Notes under the pieces: generated by a model | Database searches by the model: none | Seen by the model: the letters and a program-made list of their open reading frames with translations, nothing else | Told to the model about the DNA's origin: nothing | Made by a program: the position numbers and the translations under genes | NCBI GenBank assembly: GCA_963999645.1 | Contig: CAXEUY010000006.1 | Span: 1 to 64,000 of the forward strand | DNA from: MedAcidi-G1 sp002294285 | GTDB lineage: Bacteria; Actinomycetota; Acidimicrobiia; Acidimicrobiales; MedAcidi-G1 | DNA length: 64,000 nucleotides | Reading direction: 5' to 3' | Part shown: one piece after another, positions 33,512-42,144 of the stretch | How positions within the stretch are numbered: the stretch's first letter is position 1 | Layout of the letters: every line of letters begins with the position of its first letter

Positions 33512-33754
33512 TTAATCCTGTGTCCTGGGGGTATAAAAATCGAAACTTTGCTCAACTAAATCTACATGTTTTTATAGTAAAAAAAGTTGATTAAAGAAGT
33601 ATTAATTCTGTCACGCTAGCCGTTTTCTAACATTCCAAACTAATTATTCAAGATGAAATTATTAAATTTTATTCGATTGAAATTACTCAAAAAATTACTT
33701 GAGATGAAAAACCTTAGCTACTTCTTATGTGACATTTTCTATCAGTTTTAATTG

Positions 33755-34642
33755 CTATAAAAGAACATCTACAATCATCGAACTAAAAAGTAAGAAAATA
33801 TAGGTAATTGAATACCTAAACAAATTTGAAGCATTTTTTTCAGTGGGATCAAATCTTATTTTCAGAGCGAAAAATAAAAACAAAACTCCAAGCGCTAAAG
33901 AAGCCACTAGATAATAAATTCCCATTTCTGCAACAAAGAAAAAAGAAATTGAAAAAGCTATTAAAACAACCGAATAGAAAACAATTTGCTTACTTGTCTC
34001 TTCTAAACCTGTAACAACTGGAAGCATAGGGATTTCTGCAGCCTCATAATCGTCACGGTAATTGATTGCCAAAGCCCAGAAATGTGGCGGTGTCCAAAAG
34101 AAAATCACCGAAAATAAAACAATCGGGGCCCAATCTAAAGTATCTGTAACTGCCGCCCAACCAATCAAAACAGGCACAGCACCAGCGGCACCTCCAATAA
34201 CAATGTTGTTAGTGGAAGAACGTTTTAGCCACATTGTGTAAACAAAGACATAAAAAGCAGTTGCTGAAATAGCCAAAACTGCGCTTAATAAATTAACGAA
34301 AATGAAAAACCAGAAAAACGAAACTATTTCCAAAATCGAAGCAAAAACTAGTGCCTCCTTTGGACTAATCACACCTGTAACTAAAGGCCGGTTGATAGTC
34401 CTGTTCATTCGCTTGTCAATATCAACATCTAAAACCATATTGAAAGAATTAGCGCCAGCTGCCGCAAAAGATCCACCAATCATGGTTGCAATTATTAGCC
34501 ACAACGAAGGAGTTGCCTTTTCCGCTACAAACATTGTTGGAACAGTTGTAATCAGCAAAGTTCTAATTATCGCGGGTTTAGTTAAGGCAAAAAATGCATT
34601 TATGCGAAACTGAGTAAAAACTGGGCTAAAAACAGACATCAT
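33755..34642 (-). CDS. ctaB: Protohaem IX farnesyltransferase (haem O synthase)
   Basis: Adds a farnesyl group to haem b to give haem o, the precursor of haem a for the aa3 oxidase. The 295-residue UbiA-family protein has the first Asp motif NSFNMVLDVDIDKRMNRT (NxxxDxxxD) near residue 66 and the second YRDDYEAAEIPMLP near 197, with eight or nine hydrophobic helices. MM start at 34642/34639. It is upstream of the oxidase operon on the same strand, separated by 243 bp (33512-33754) of AT-rich DNA in which I see no gene; that gap probably holds the operon promoter. Confidence 0.95.
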   Translation of the reverse strand: MMSVFSPVFTQFRINAFFALTKPAIIRTLLITTVPTMFVAEKATPSLWLIIATMIGGSFAAAGANSFNMVLDVDIDKRMNRTINRPLVTGVISPKEALVFASILEIVSFFWFFIFVNLLSAVLAISATAFYVFVYTMWLKRSSTNNIVIGGAAGAVPVLIGWAAVTDTLDWAPIVLFSVIFFWTPPHFWALAINYRDDYEAAEIPMLPVVTGLEETSKQIVFYSVVLIAFSISFFFVAEMGIYYLVASLALGVLFLFFALKIRFDPTEKNASNLFRYSITYIFLLFSSMIVDVLL

Positions 34643-34689
34643 GCTTAGGCTATGGGTTCATTTTAATTCGCAAACACATAAATTGTTTT

Positions 34690-35514
34690 TTAAGAAATAA
34701 GCCAATCTCCGGGCGAATTCCCATCGGGAAATAACTTTTGTTGAAATCTATGCATACCCGCCAGCCATCTATCAATATCGTCCCCTTTACGACTTAAATA
34801 TTCAACTACTTGCGGATGAGGAAGGATATAAAACTCTTCCTCTTTAAGCCCTTGCACAACACTAATAGCTACATCTTCTGGGGTGATAATTCCATCAACA
34901 GATGCTGGTCCATCAAGCGGACCGGACATTAAATCTTTTGTAGGACTGTTGTGCAAGATATCTGTCTCTACAGCTTGCGGACATAAAACAGAAACTTTTA
35001 TTCCATGATTTCTATAAGAAATAGATAAGAACTCTGAAAGAGAAACTGCAGCATGTTTAGTTATCGAGTAATGCAGTGAACCCAGCTGGGTTAAAAGACC
35101 TGCTGCAGAAGCGGTATTTAACAAATAGCCTCCACCTGCTTCAATCATATGTGGAATTGCATGTCGGGCTGCCCAAAGGTGAGCCATGACATGAACATCA
35201 AACATTTTTTTCAACTCTTCATCTGGTGCTTCTAAAGCACCAATAGTTACATAACCTGCATTTGAAACCATAAGATCAATACGACCAAAAGTTTCGACTG
35301 TTTTTGAAATAAGTTGAGAAATAGAATTTTCATCTGATACATCACAGGCGATCGCTAAACCATCGACATTTTCGGCAACCTCTTTTGCACCTTCAAAATT
35401 CAAATCTGCGACTACTAAACCTGATGCCCCCTCTTGGTGAAACTTCTCAACTAATGCTTTACCAATTCCAGTAGCACCACCAGTTACAACCGCAACACAG
35501 TCCTTTACTTCCAC
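34690..35514 (-). CDS. Short-chain dehydrogenase/reductase
   Basis: A 274-residue classical SDR. It has the cofactor motif TGGATGIG (11-18), NAG (VSNAGY), the catalytic Ser in NTASAAG, and YSITK. The acidic residue at the end of strand 2 (VVADLN) suggests NAD(H) preference. The C-terminal extension (about 235-274, with PHPQVVEYLSRKGDDIDRWL) is longer than in minimal SDRs and may cover a hydrophobic substrate. Substrate unknown. It is monocistronic, next to the tRNA cluster; the 227 bp upstream (35515-35741) shows no gene. Confidence 0.92.
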   Translation of the reverse strand: MEVKDCVAVVTGGATGIGKALVEKFHQEGASGLVVADLNFEGAKEVAENVDGLAIACDVSDENSISQLISKTVETFGRIDLMVSNAGYVTIGALEAPDEELKKMFDVHVMAHLWAARHAIPHMIEAGGGYLLNTASAAGLLTQLGSLHYSITKHAAVSLSEFLSISYRNHGIKVSVLCPQAVETDILHNSPTKDLMSGPLDGPASVDGIITPEDVAISVVQGLKEEEFYILPHPQVVEYLSRKGDDIDRWLAGMHRFQQKLFPDGNSPGDWLIS

Positions 35515-35741
35515 AAAGTAATCTTATGTAACAATGATTAATAAACATCTCTGGAGGAATTAAGAATCAGGTTTTGATATTGAAATGTATTTATAAAGAT
35601 GAGCCGTATTAACATGATTATTGATTTTCTATAAGAAGAAAGATGAAATATATTCATTTGGAGGCGATAAAAGAATAATTTAAAGAGTGAACGCTAATAC
35701 TCAAGCCTCTGCTATCGTGGCAAAACTTCTATAGGGAATGA

Positions 35742-35814
35742 GCCCCCATCGTCTAGTGGCCTAGGACGCTGGCCTTTCACGCCGGTAACACGGGTTCGAA
35801 TCCCGTTGGGGGTG
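35742..35814 (+). tRNA. tRNA-Glu (anticodon TTC)
   Basis: Acceptor GCCCCCA pairs with TGGGGGT; the anticodon loop CTTTCAC gives TTC; the T arm is ACGGG-TTCGAAT-CCCGT. The discriminator is G and CCA is not encoded. It is the first gene of a Glu-Asp-Phe tRNA cluster. Confidence 0.97.
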
Positions 35815-35869
35815 CAAAACTAAATAAATCATAAAGTAACAATAAGCTCTTAGCTTATGAAGTTACTTT

Positions 35870-35944
35870 GGTCCTGTGGTGCAGTTTGGAGTGCACGCCG
35901 CCCTGTCAAGGCGGAGGTCGCGGGTTCAAATCCCGTCAGGACCG
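35870..35944 (+). tRNA. tRNA-Asp (anticodon GTC)
   Basis: Acceptor GGTCCTG pairs with CAGGACC; the anticodon stem CCGCC/GGCGG encloses CTGTCAA, giving GTC; the T arm is CGGG-TTCAAAT-CCCG. The discriminator is G. It lies 55 bp after tRNA-Glu. Confidence 0.97.
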
Positions 35945-35972
35945 CAAAACTGAAGTTTTTACCGCAGTTTGC

Positions 35973-36045
35973 GGTCGGGTAGCTCAGTTGGCAGAGCGTC
36001 CGCCTGAAAAGCGGAAGGTCCCCGGATCGATGCCGGGCCCGACCA
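35973..36045 (+). tRNA. tRNA-Phe (anticodon GAA)
   Basis: Acceptor GGTCGGG pairs with CCCGACC; the D arm is GCTC/GAGC; the anticodon stem TCCGC/GCGGA encloses CTGAAAA, giving GAA; the T arm is CCCGG-ATCGATG-CCGGG (with the T-loop reading ATCGATG). The discriminator is A. It is the last of the three-tRNA cluster. Confidence 0.96.
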
Positions 36046-36094
36046 CAATTTTTCTAACATTTATTTGTAATTACTCTTAACATTTTTTAAACCT

Positions 36095-37294
36095 ATGCAA
36101 CTAAACGAAACAGCATCCCAACAAGCATTACGAGGTGACTTACGAAAATATTTTGCGGGAATCATGACTGAAGAAACCCGCGAGAGTCTAAGAAATGCAG
36201 AGAAAAGCTCAGAAATTCGTAAAAAGATTTTCCGGCAATTGGGAACTGACGGAATGTTGGGCCTCGGCTGGCCAGTTGAGTATGGCGGTGGTGGGCGTCC
36301 CCCAACAGACCAGTTCATTCTTTTCGATGAAGCTCAAAGAGCAAATTGTCCAATGCCATTTGTGACACTCAACACAGTTGGACCCACAATTATAGAATTT
36401 GGCACAAAAGAGCAAAAACAGAAATATCTACCAGGAATTTTAAATGGCGAGATAATTTTTGCATGTGGATATTCTGAACCCTCAGCGGGAACTGACCTCG
36501 CCTCTCTCCGCACAAAAGCTATAAAAGACGGAGATGAGTGGATAATTAACGGAGGGAAAATCTACACAAGTGGTGCTAACGAAGCCGACTATGTCTGGTT
36601 AGCTTGCAGAACTGATCCAGAAGCAAAAAAACATAAAGGAATTTCACTGATTATCGTCCCCACAGACTCAGAAGGTTTTTCTTGGACTCCAATAAATACT
36701 GTCGGCGGCGTTCCAACAACTAGCACTTACTATGACAATGTAAGAGTCCCAGCAGAAAATCTGTTGGGTGAAATCAACAGCGGCTGGCAACTGATCACTA
36801 CACAACTAAACCACGAAAGAGTTGGCCTCGCAGCTACTAGCGCCTTGGCTTTTCGTCTTTACGAAGAAACTTTGATATGGGCTACTAAAAATGAGTCTTC
36901 AGAAGGTGGACTGGTAATCGATCAACCGTGGGTGCAACTCGATTTTGCACGCTGCTATGCAGAACTTGAAGCACTGAAGCTTATGAATTGGCGAATGACT
37001 ATTGATGTCGAAAAAGGTCGACTTACACCCGACCGTTCATCTGCAGTAAAAGTCTATGGAACAGAAGCAGCAGTAAGAATATACGAACGCTTACTAGGGA
37101 TAATTGGCGAAGAAGGAAGAATAAAAGCAGGTCAAGACGGAACAGTCTTATTTGGCGACCTGGAAAAAGCGGGGCGAGCTGCCCAAATTAATACTTTTGG
37201 CGGAGGTGTTAACGAAGTCATGCGAGAAATTGTCGCATGGGTCGGTCTGGGAATGGCGAGAGCAAACCGGCAGGCAGAAAGCAAAAAAAACTAA
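36095..37294 (+). CDS. Acyl-CoA dehydrogenase, FAD-binding subunit of a probable pair
   Basis: A 399-residue acyl-CoA dehydrogenase with GWPVEYGGGGRPPTDQ near 57, the FAD/substrate motif CGYSEPSAGTDLASL near 129-143, and GGKIYTSGANEADYVWLACRT. The C-terminal GGGVNEVMREIVAWVGLGM replaces the usual motif. The gene overlaps the next acyl-CoA dehydrogenase gene (TAATG). Actinobacteria use such adjacent, unequal genes to make alpha2beta2 enzymes for bulky acyl-CoA (as in sterol side-chain degradation). That makes this the FAD-motif-containing subunit; the substrate is not known. Confidence 0.9.
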   Translation: MQLNETASQQALRGDLRKYFAGIMTEETRESLRNAEKSSEIRKKIFRQLGTDGMLGLGWPVEYGGGGRPPTDQFILFDEAQRANCPMPFVTLNTVGPTIIEFGTKEQKQKYLPGILNGEIIFACGYSEPSAGTDLASLRTKAIKDGDEWIINGGKIYTSGANEADYVWLACRTDPEAKKHKGISLIIVPTDSEGFSWTPINTVGGVPTTSTYYDNVRVPAENLLGEINSGWQLITTQLNHERVGLAATSALAFRLYEETLIWATKNESSEGGLVIDQPWVQLDFARCYAELEALKLMNWRMTIDVEKGRLTPDRSSAVKVYGTEAAVRIYERLLGIIGEEGRIKAGQDGTVLFGDLEKAGRAAQINTFGGGVNEVMREIVAWVGLGMARANRQAESKKN

Positions 37295-38409
37295 TGGATT
37301 TTGACTATTCAGAAGATCAAATAGAGTTGTCCAACCTCGCTAAAACAATTTTCAACGATCTGTCAACAAGTGACAGGGTTGCTGAAGTTGAAAGAACTGA
37401 TCAGAGGTTCGACAAAAACCTGTGGGAAGCACTTGCCGATGCTGGACTGCTAGGAATAACTATTCCGGAGAATTACGGGGGTCTCGGTTTAGGCATGGTT
37501 GAACTTTCCCTTGTACTTCAGCAACAAGGAAGGAAAGTTGCTCCTGTACCACTTCTTGCAACATCTATTCTTGGGTCGTGGGCAATAGCAAAATATGGTA
37601 AAAGTGCTCAAAAAGAACATTGGTTGCAAGAGATTTGCTCAGGAAACCAAATACTCACAGGAGCATGGACTCGGGAAAAAAATTCAACAAAATTAATTAC
37701 TGAAAACAATGGCAATGGGTGGCGCATAACAGGTGAAAAGCTTGCAGTCCCTGCTTGTAATTTAAGCAGTGCTGTTCTAGTCCCAATAACTATTGATGGA
37801 AACCAAAGAATTGCAATCATCTCTCTAGATAAAAAAGGTTTGCAGACAAAAACAGTCGAAACTACAAACCTCGAACTTCAAGGAAACCTCTCATTTGACG
37901 GTGTTGAGTTAACTGAAGAAGACCTTTTAGATGAAAAAGGTGAAATAGTTTTCCAAGAAGTCTCTCAAAGAGCAAAAATTGGTATCTGCGCACTCATTCT
38001 CGGCTGTTGTGAAGAAGCTTTGACTATGACCGCTCAACATGTTTCAGAACGAGAACAATTTGGAAGACCCTTATCTACAAATCAAGGTGTCGCATTGCAA
38101 GCGGCAGACGCACACATTGATATAGACGGGATCAGAGTCACACAACTGCAGGCTGCATGGCAACTTGACGAAGGTTTTGAATGTTCCAAAGCTGTCTCTT
38201 CAGCAAAATGGTGGGCATCAGAAGCCGGGCAGAGAGTAGTGGTGACAACTCAACACCTGCATGGTGGAACAGGTGCAGATACAACACATCCAATTCATCG
38301 TTATTTCTTATGGGTTATCCAATTAGCTGACACTTTGGACGGTGCAGGAAAAAGCTTAAACACTCTAGGAAGGTTGATAGCTGAAGAAGCTTCAAATAAG
38401 ACTAGTTAA
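37294..38409 (+). CDS. Acyl-CoA dehydrogenase, second subunit of a probable pair
   Basis: A 371-residue acyl-CoA dehydrogenase-family protein. It keeps the N-terminal helical domain (FDYSEDQIELSNLAKTIF, GITIPENYGGLGLGMVELSLVLQQQG) and C-terminal domain (SEREQFGRPLSTNQGVALQAADA; TQHLHGGTGADTTHPIHRYF), but the middle motif is eroded: where GYSEPxAGTD is expected it reads GAWTREKNST. It therefore probably depends on the preceding subunit for part of the FAD/acyl site. The frame opens at 37237, but the ATG at 37294 overlaps the upstream stop (TAATG) and gives the standard family start. The stop lies in a TTAA shared with the convergent SDR gene. Confidence 0.9.
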   Translation: MDFDYSEDQIELSNLAKTIFNDLSTSDRVAEVERTDQRFDKNLWEALADAGLLGITIPENYGGLGLGMVELSLVLQQQGRKVAPVPLLATSILGSWAIAKYGKSAQKEHWLQEICSGNQILTGAWTREKNSTKLITENNGNGWRITGEKLAVPACNLSSAVLVPITIDGNQRIAIISLDKKGLQTKTVETTNLELQGNLSFDGVELTEEDLLDEKGEIVFQEVSQRAKIGICALILGCCEEALTMTAQHVSEREQFGRPLSTNQGVALQAADAHIDIDGIRVTQLQAAWQLDEGFECSKAVSSAKWWASEAGQRVVVTTQHLHGGTGADTTHPIHRYFLWVIQLADTLDGAGKSLNTLGRLIAEEASNKTS

Positions 38410-39317
38410 ATCCCGAAACCATCAGTTATTGGTTCTTTATCCGAGAAAAAAGGACCCAGCTCAGAATCTATTGCCTCAAAAGACCATGCTTCATTTGTGG
38501 AAGCTTCAAAAATGCGTCGAGGCTTCTCATAAACGACAAGTTCTCCACCCCAAATCTGCAAGACGTTTCCCGAAACTCTTTCAGAGCTAGACGACGCTAA
38601 CCAGGCAACTAGTGGAGCTACATGCTCAGGTGCATATGTGTCAAAACCTGCTTCAGGTTTTTCAAAAAGTGGAGCTGATGGGCCACCCATATTCATACGC
38701 GTTCTAGCTCTTGGAACCAAAACGTTTGCATTGCATCCGAATCGTTGTAATTCTCTAGCAGCCGAAAGAGTTAAAGCAATAATCCCGGCTTTAGCCGCAC
38801 TGTAATTCCCTGTTCCTAAAGCTCCTATTAACGCTGCTTCTGAAGAAGTATTAATGATGCGTCCACCTAATGGTTTTTCTCCATTCTTTTTCCAAGCTTC
38901 TCTCCAATAACCCATCGCGTGACGCATCATGCAGAAATGTCCTTTCAGATGAACTCTTACAACCGAGTCAAATTGTTCTTCAGTCATTTTTTGCAACATC
39001 GAATCTTGAATAAAACCTGCATTGTTAACCAAAATGTCTAAAGAACCGAATTCATCGACAGCTGTATTTATCAACTCCTTGGACTGCCCCCAATCAGCAA
39101 TATCACCAAAATGCGCTACCGCATGTCCTCCCTGTTCAGTAATCGCAGCAACCGTAGAGTCCGCCGGCTCAGTGTCCGATCCGATTCCGTCTCGTGACAG
39201 TCCAAGATCATTGACTACAACACTCGCTCCATGCTTCGCTAATTCCAAAGCTTCAACTCGCCCCAGGCCTCTTCCAGCACCTGTAACAACTGCGACCTTC
39301 CCATCAAGAGCACCCAT
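38406..39317 (-). CDS. SDR-family 3-hydroxyacyl-CoA dehydrogenase/3-oxoacyl reductase-like
   Basis: A 303-residue SDR with TGAGRGLGR (13-21 region), NNAG, NTSSEAALIG and YSAAKAG (Tyr-x3-Lys). VVVNDLGLSRDG at strand 2 is typical of the peroxisomal multifunctional enzyme type 2/HSD17B4-like branch, so an (R)-3-hydroxyacyl-CoA substrate is likely. An upstream ATG (39332) exists, but AAAGGA lies 6-7 nt before the ATG at 39317 (MGALDGKVAVV), so I choose that. It lies directly after the thiolase gene (its start overlaps the thiolase stop region), forming an operon for a beta-oxidation-like step. Confidence 0.9.
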   Translation of the reverse strand: MGALDGKVAVVTGAGRGLGRVEALELAKHGASVVVNDLGLSRDGIGSDTEPADSTVAAITEQGGHAVAHFGDIADWGQSKELINTAVDEFGSLDILVNNAGFIQDSMLQKMTEEQFDSVVRVHLKGHFCMMRHAMGYWREAWKKNGEKPLGGRIINTSSEAALIGALGTGNYSAAKAGIIALTLSAARELQRFGCNANVLVPRARTRMNMGGPSAPLFEKPEAGFDTYAPEHVAPLVAWLASSSSERVSGNVLQIWGGELVVYEKPRRIFEASTNEAWSFEAIDSELGPFFSDKEPITDGFGI

Positions 39318-39318
39318 A

Positions 39319-40494
39319 TTAAATCCTTTCAATGATTGTTGCTGTGCCTATTGCTCCGCCGCAACACATCGTGATCATTGCTAAAGAGCCATCTCTTCTT
39401 TCGAGTTCATTTAATGCAGTGACCATCAAACGGGAACCTGTCGCTCCCACTGGGTGACCTAGTGCTATCGCTCCGCCATTCACATTTACTTTTTCAGAAT
39501 CAATCTCTGGATTTTCCCCAAGCCAAGACAACACAACAGATGCAAAGGCTTCATTGCATTCGAACAAGTCAATATCAGAAAGACTTATCCCAGACTTCGA
39601 TAAAATCTTTTTTGTAGCGTCTACAGGGCCATCCAGTAAATAGTAAGGATCTGTGCCAACAACTACGTTTGCGACAATTTTTGCACGGGGCTTTAACCCA
39701 TTTGCTTTAGCTCGATTTTCATCCATCCATAACAAACCTGCTGCTCCATCAGAAATTTGCGAAGAGTTGCCCGCTGTATGAATGCCCCCCTCTAATACTG
39801 GATTTAGGCTTGCAAGAGATTCATAATTAGTATCACGAATGCCTTGATCGGTACTCACCGATAAAGTCTCACCAGTTACCTCCCCTTTAGAATCCAAAAC
39901 GGGTGCATTTATTGGAAGAATCTCATTTTCAAATCTTCCTTCATTTCGCGCAACGGATGCTTTTTCTTGTGAGCGAAGCCCCCAGCGATCTACCTCTTCA
40001 CGGCTAATACCTCTGTTTGAAGCTATTCGTTCTGCAGCTTCGAATTGGTTAGGGCTATCCCAAGGAAAATTATCAGGTTTCGAAGAACCAGGACCGTTGA
40101 GGACATTTGCTCCTAACCCTACTCGGCTCATCAACTCCACTCCGCATGCTAATCCAACATCAATTGTTCCCGCTTCTATCAGAGCGTGAATCAAATTGTT
40201 GGCTTGTTGTCCGGATCCGCACTGAGTATCAATAGTCGTGGCACCTGTCGTGTAATCACCTGCTGTATTTAACCACGCTGTTCGAGTTACATTACTAGCT
40301 TGTTGCCCAGCCTGAGTTACACAACCGCCTATTACCTGCTCTACTTCGGAAGATTGAATTCCTGCTCTTTCAACTATTCCTTGTTGTAAAAGCCCAAGTA
40401 GTTGTGTCGCATGGAAACCATTGAACTGGCCGACTAATTCTCTTCCCCTTCCGATAGGGGTTCTCAACGCTTCTACTATGACAGCTTTCCCCAT
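39319..40494 (-). CDS. Acetyl-CoA acetyltransferase / acyl-CoA thiolase
   Basis: A 391-residue thiolase that cleaves 3-oxoacyl-CoA or condenses acetyl-CoA. The nucleophilic Cys is in IDTQCGSGQQANN (near residue 88), the His in VNGGAIALGHPVGATG and the second Cys in MCCGGAIGTATIIERI at the C-terminus, with NEAFA present. Length is normal. The ATG at 40494 has GGAG upstream. With the downstream SDR and the nearby acyl-CoA dehydrogenases it completes most of a beta-oxidation set; a linked hydratase gene was not seen. Confidence 0.95.
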   Translation of the reverse strand: MGKAVIVEALRTPIGRGRELVGQFNGFHATQLLGLLQQGIVERAGIQSSEVEQVIGGCVTQAGQQASNVTRTAWLNTAGDYTTGATTIDTQCGSGQQANNLIHALIEAGTIDVGLACGVELMSRVGLGANVLNGPGSSKPDNFPWDSPNQFEAAERIASNRGISREEVDRWGLRSQEKASVARNEGRFENEILPINAPVLDSKGEVTGETLSVSTDQGIRDTNYESLASLNPVLEGGIHTAGNSSQISDGAAGLLWMDENRAKANGLKPRAKIVANVVVGTDPYYLLDGPVDATKKILSKSGISLSDIDLFECNEAFASVVLSWLGENPEIDSEKVNVNGGAIALGHPVGATGSRLMVTALNELERRDGSLAMITMCCGGAIGTATIIERI

Positions 40495-40595
40495 GAGGAA
40501 ACTCCTAACTTTTCATCTTCTGAAGCAATATCAAGAATGCGCATAAACTTGCATTTCCTAATAATCATCCAAATCATCTTAGATAAAGTTTAATT

Positions 40596-41399
40596 GTGGA
40601 TCACAACCCGAATATTATCGTCCCAAATGCCAATCTGAGAGATTTAGGCGGTAACAAAACTCAAACTGGTATGGAAGTAAAAACCGGATATCTATTTCGC
40701 AGTGGTCATTTAAGCGAATTGGGAGAGGAAGATTTCAAACAATTTAAAAACCTGCGATTAAGAACGATCATAGATTTACGAAGGCCTTCAGAAATAGAAA
40801 AGTACCCAACCCCGAATTTGGAAGAAGTTGAAACTCTTAATTTCTCAGTGTCTTCTGACGATAACGAATTTGCTGTAGCCGCAAATTTTCTTAATGGTGA
40901 GCAACTACCTACTGAAATCACAGGAAAAATTATTGAAAAATATTTCAAAAATTCAGTCACGGAAAAGCTTGACTCTTACATACCAGTTTTTGAATCATTA
41001 ACTAACCCCGACAATTTTCCTCTACTTTTCCATTGCGTAGCAGGCAAAGACAGGACAGGAATTGTCTCCGCTTTTCTGCTCGGAATTCTTGATGTAGATG
41101 AATCTGTGATTATTGAAGATTACTTACTGACAAATAAACTACGTGAAAAAGAAATGCAGCTAAAAGAAAAACAGATCAGAGATCATCTGGTTGAAACCAC
41201 TGAAAACAGTTCCGAAACACTTATTGAAGAACGTATGGAAATAGCTCAGTCACTTCTATACGCCAAAGAGAACTTTATCACTTCAGTATTTGATGAGGTT
41301 AAGAAAAATTTTGGAAACTGGGACAACTTTAGGCTTAATGGTCTAAAAATCAGTGACGAAAGAGTTAAAAAACTGAAAAACTTTCTCTTAACAGACTGA
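40596..41399 (+). CDS. Tyrosine/lipid phosphatase family protein (Y_phosphatase3-like)
   Basis: A 267-residue protein with the Cys-x5-Arg phosphatase loop HCVAGKDRTGI near residue 147, as in the bacterial tyrosine-phosphatase-like family that includes MptpB. The start block NANLRDLGG and GYLFRSGHLSEL are also typical. Such enzymes may act on phosphotyrosine or phosphoinositides; substrate unknown. The start is GTG at 40596. The last base of its stop abuts the first base of the convergent HAD gene's stop with no gap. Confidence 0.88.
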   Translation: MDHNPNIIVPNANLRDLGGNKTQTGMEVKTGYLFRSGHLSELGEEDFKQFKNLRLRTIIDLRRPSEIEKYPTPNLEEVETLNFSVSSDDNEFAVAANFLNGEQLPTEITGKIIEKYFKNSVTEKLDSYIPVFESLTNPDNFPLLFHCVAGKDRTGIVSAFLLGILDVDESVIIEDYLLTNKLREKEMQLKEKQIRDHLVETTENSSETLIEERMEIAQSLLYAKENFITSVFDEVKKNFGNWDNFRLNGLKISDERVKKLKNFLLTD

Positions 41400-42131
41400 T
41401 CATAAATTCAATACAGAAGGCAGTTCAGACAAATGATCTATGACAAAATCTGCCTCCAATTCATCCTCTTGATCGTCATTCGCACCTCTAAACCTGACAC
41501 TTGTCATTCCAATATTTCTAGCTCCCGCAACGTCTGTTCTTTTCAAATCACCTATATGGGCAGCATTAATTGGATTAATCTCACCCATTCCTTTTAGTGC
41601 ATGGTGAAAAATCTTTTTGTCAGGTTTATAAACCCCAACTTCGTCTGAAAAGGCAAAAGAAGTTATGTGATGGTCTACTTCAAACTTTTTCAAGTAAAAC
41701 CTCAAATGTCGACCAGCTGACAATGATGTATCACTCACTATTGCAGTTTTAATACCTTTCTTGACTAAATAAGCCAAAACTTGATCCGCTCCCTCAACAA
41801 TATTTACTTCGAGGGCAAAAGAAGCTTTATCAAAGGTTTCAGCTAAAACCTCACGATCTTCATCTGTGATTTCTTGTCCAAAAACATTGAAAGCATCTTC
41901 TAATGCTTCTTTGGCTGTGTATTGACGGCCAGCTCGCCATTCAACATCGAATCGGACTGGAAGCATTTCAAGAACAGATAGCAGAAGGTCAGAAGAAATA
42001 TTCAATCCTCTTTCATCAATCACTTCTTGCCAAAAAGACTGTCTAACTTCAACACCACCTGGTTCACTAACCAAAAGAGTGTTCCAAAGATCGAAAGTTA
42101 TACCTTGAAAATCAACATGTTGTAATTTCAA
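41400..42131 (-). CDS. HAD-superfamily hydrolase
   Basis: A 243-residue HAD phosphatase/dehalogenase-type protein. Motif I is FDLWNTLL near residues 12-19 (Asp nucleophile, with Trp where a second Asp is usual), motif II is AIVSDTSLS, motif III Lys is in YKPDKKIFHHALK, and motif IV is HIGDLKRTDVAGARNIGM. The missing second Asp suggests a haloacid dehalogenase-like or atypical subgroup. The start is TTG at 42131, which is uncertain. It lies 13 bp after the malic enzyme gene on the same strand. Confidence 0.85.
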   Translation of the reverse strand: MKLQHVDFQGITFDLWNTLLVSEPGGVEVRQSFWQEVIDERGLNISSDLLLSVLEMLPVRFDVEWRAGRQYTAKEALEDAFNVFGQEITDEDREVLAETFDKASFALEVNIVEGADQVLAYLVKKGIKTAIVSDTSLSAGRHLRFYLKKFEVDHHITSFAFSDEVGVYKPDKKIFHHALKGMGEINPINAAHIGDLKRTDVAGARNIGMTSVRFRGANDDQEDELEADFVIDHLSELPSVLNL

Positions 42132-42144
42132 TTTTCATTAACTC

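Noticed and set aside
33686..33710. CTCAA/TTGAG inverted repeat upstream of the oxidase operon as an HspR site
   Set aside because: Half-sites are in the opposite order to HAIR (CTTGAG first), and the spacing does not match.
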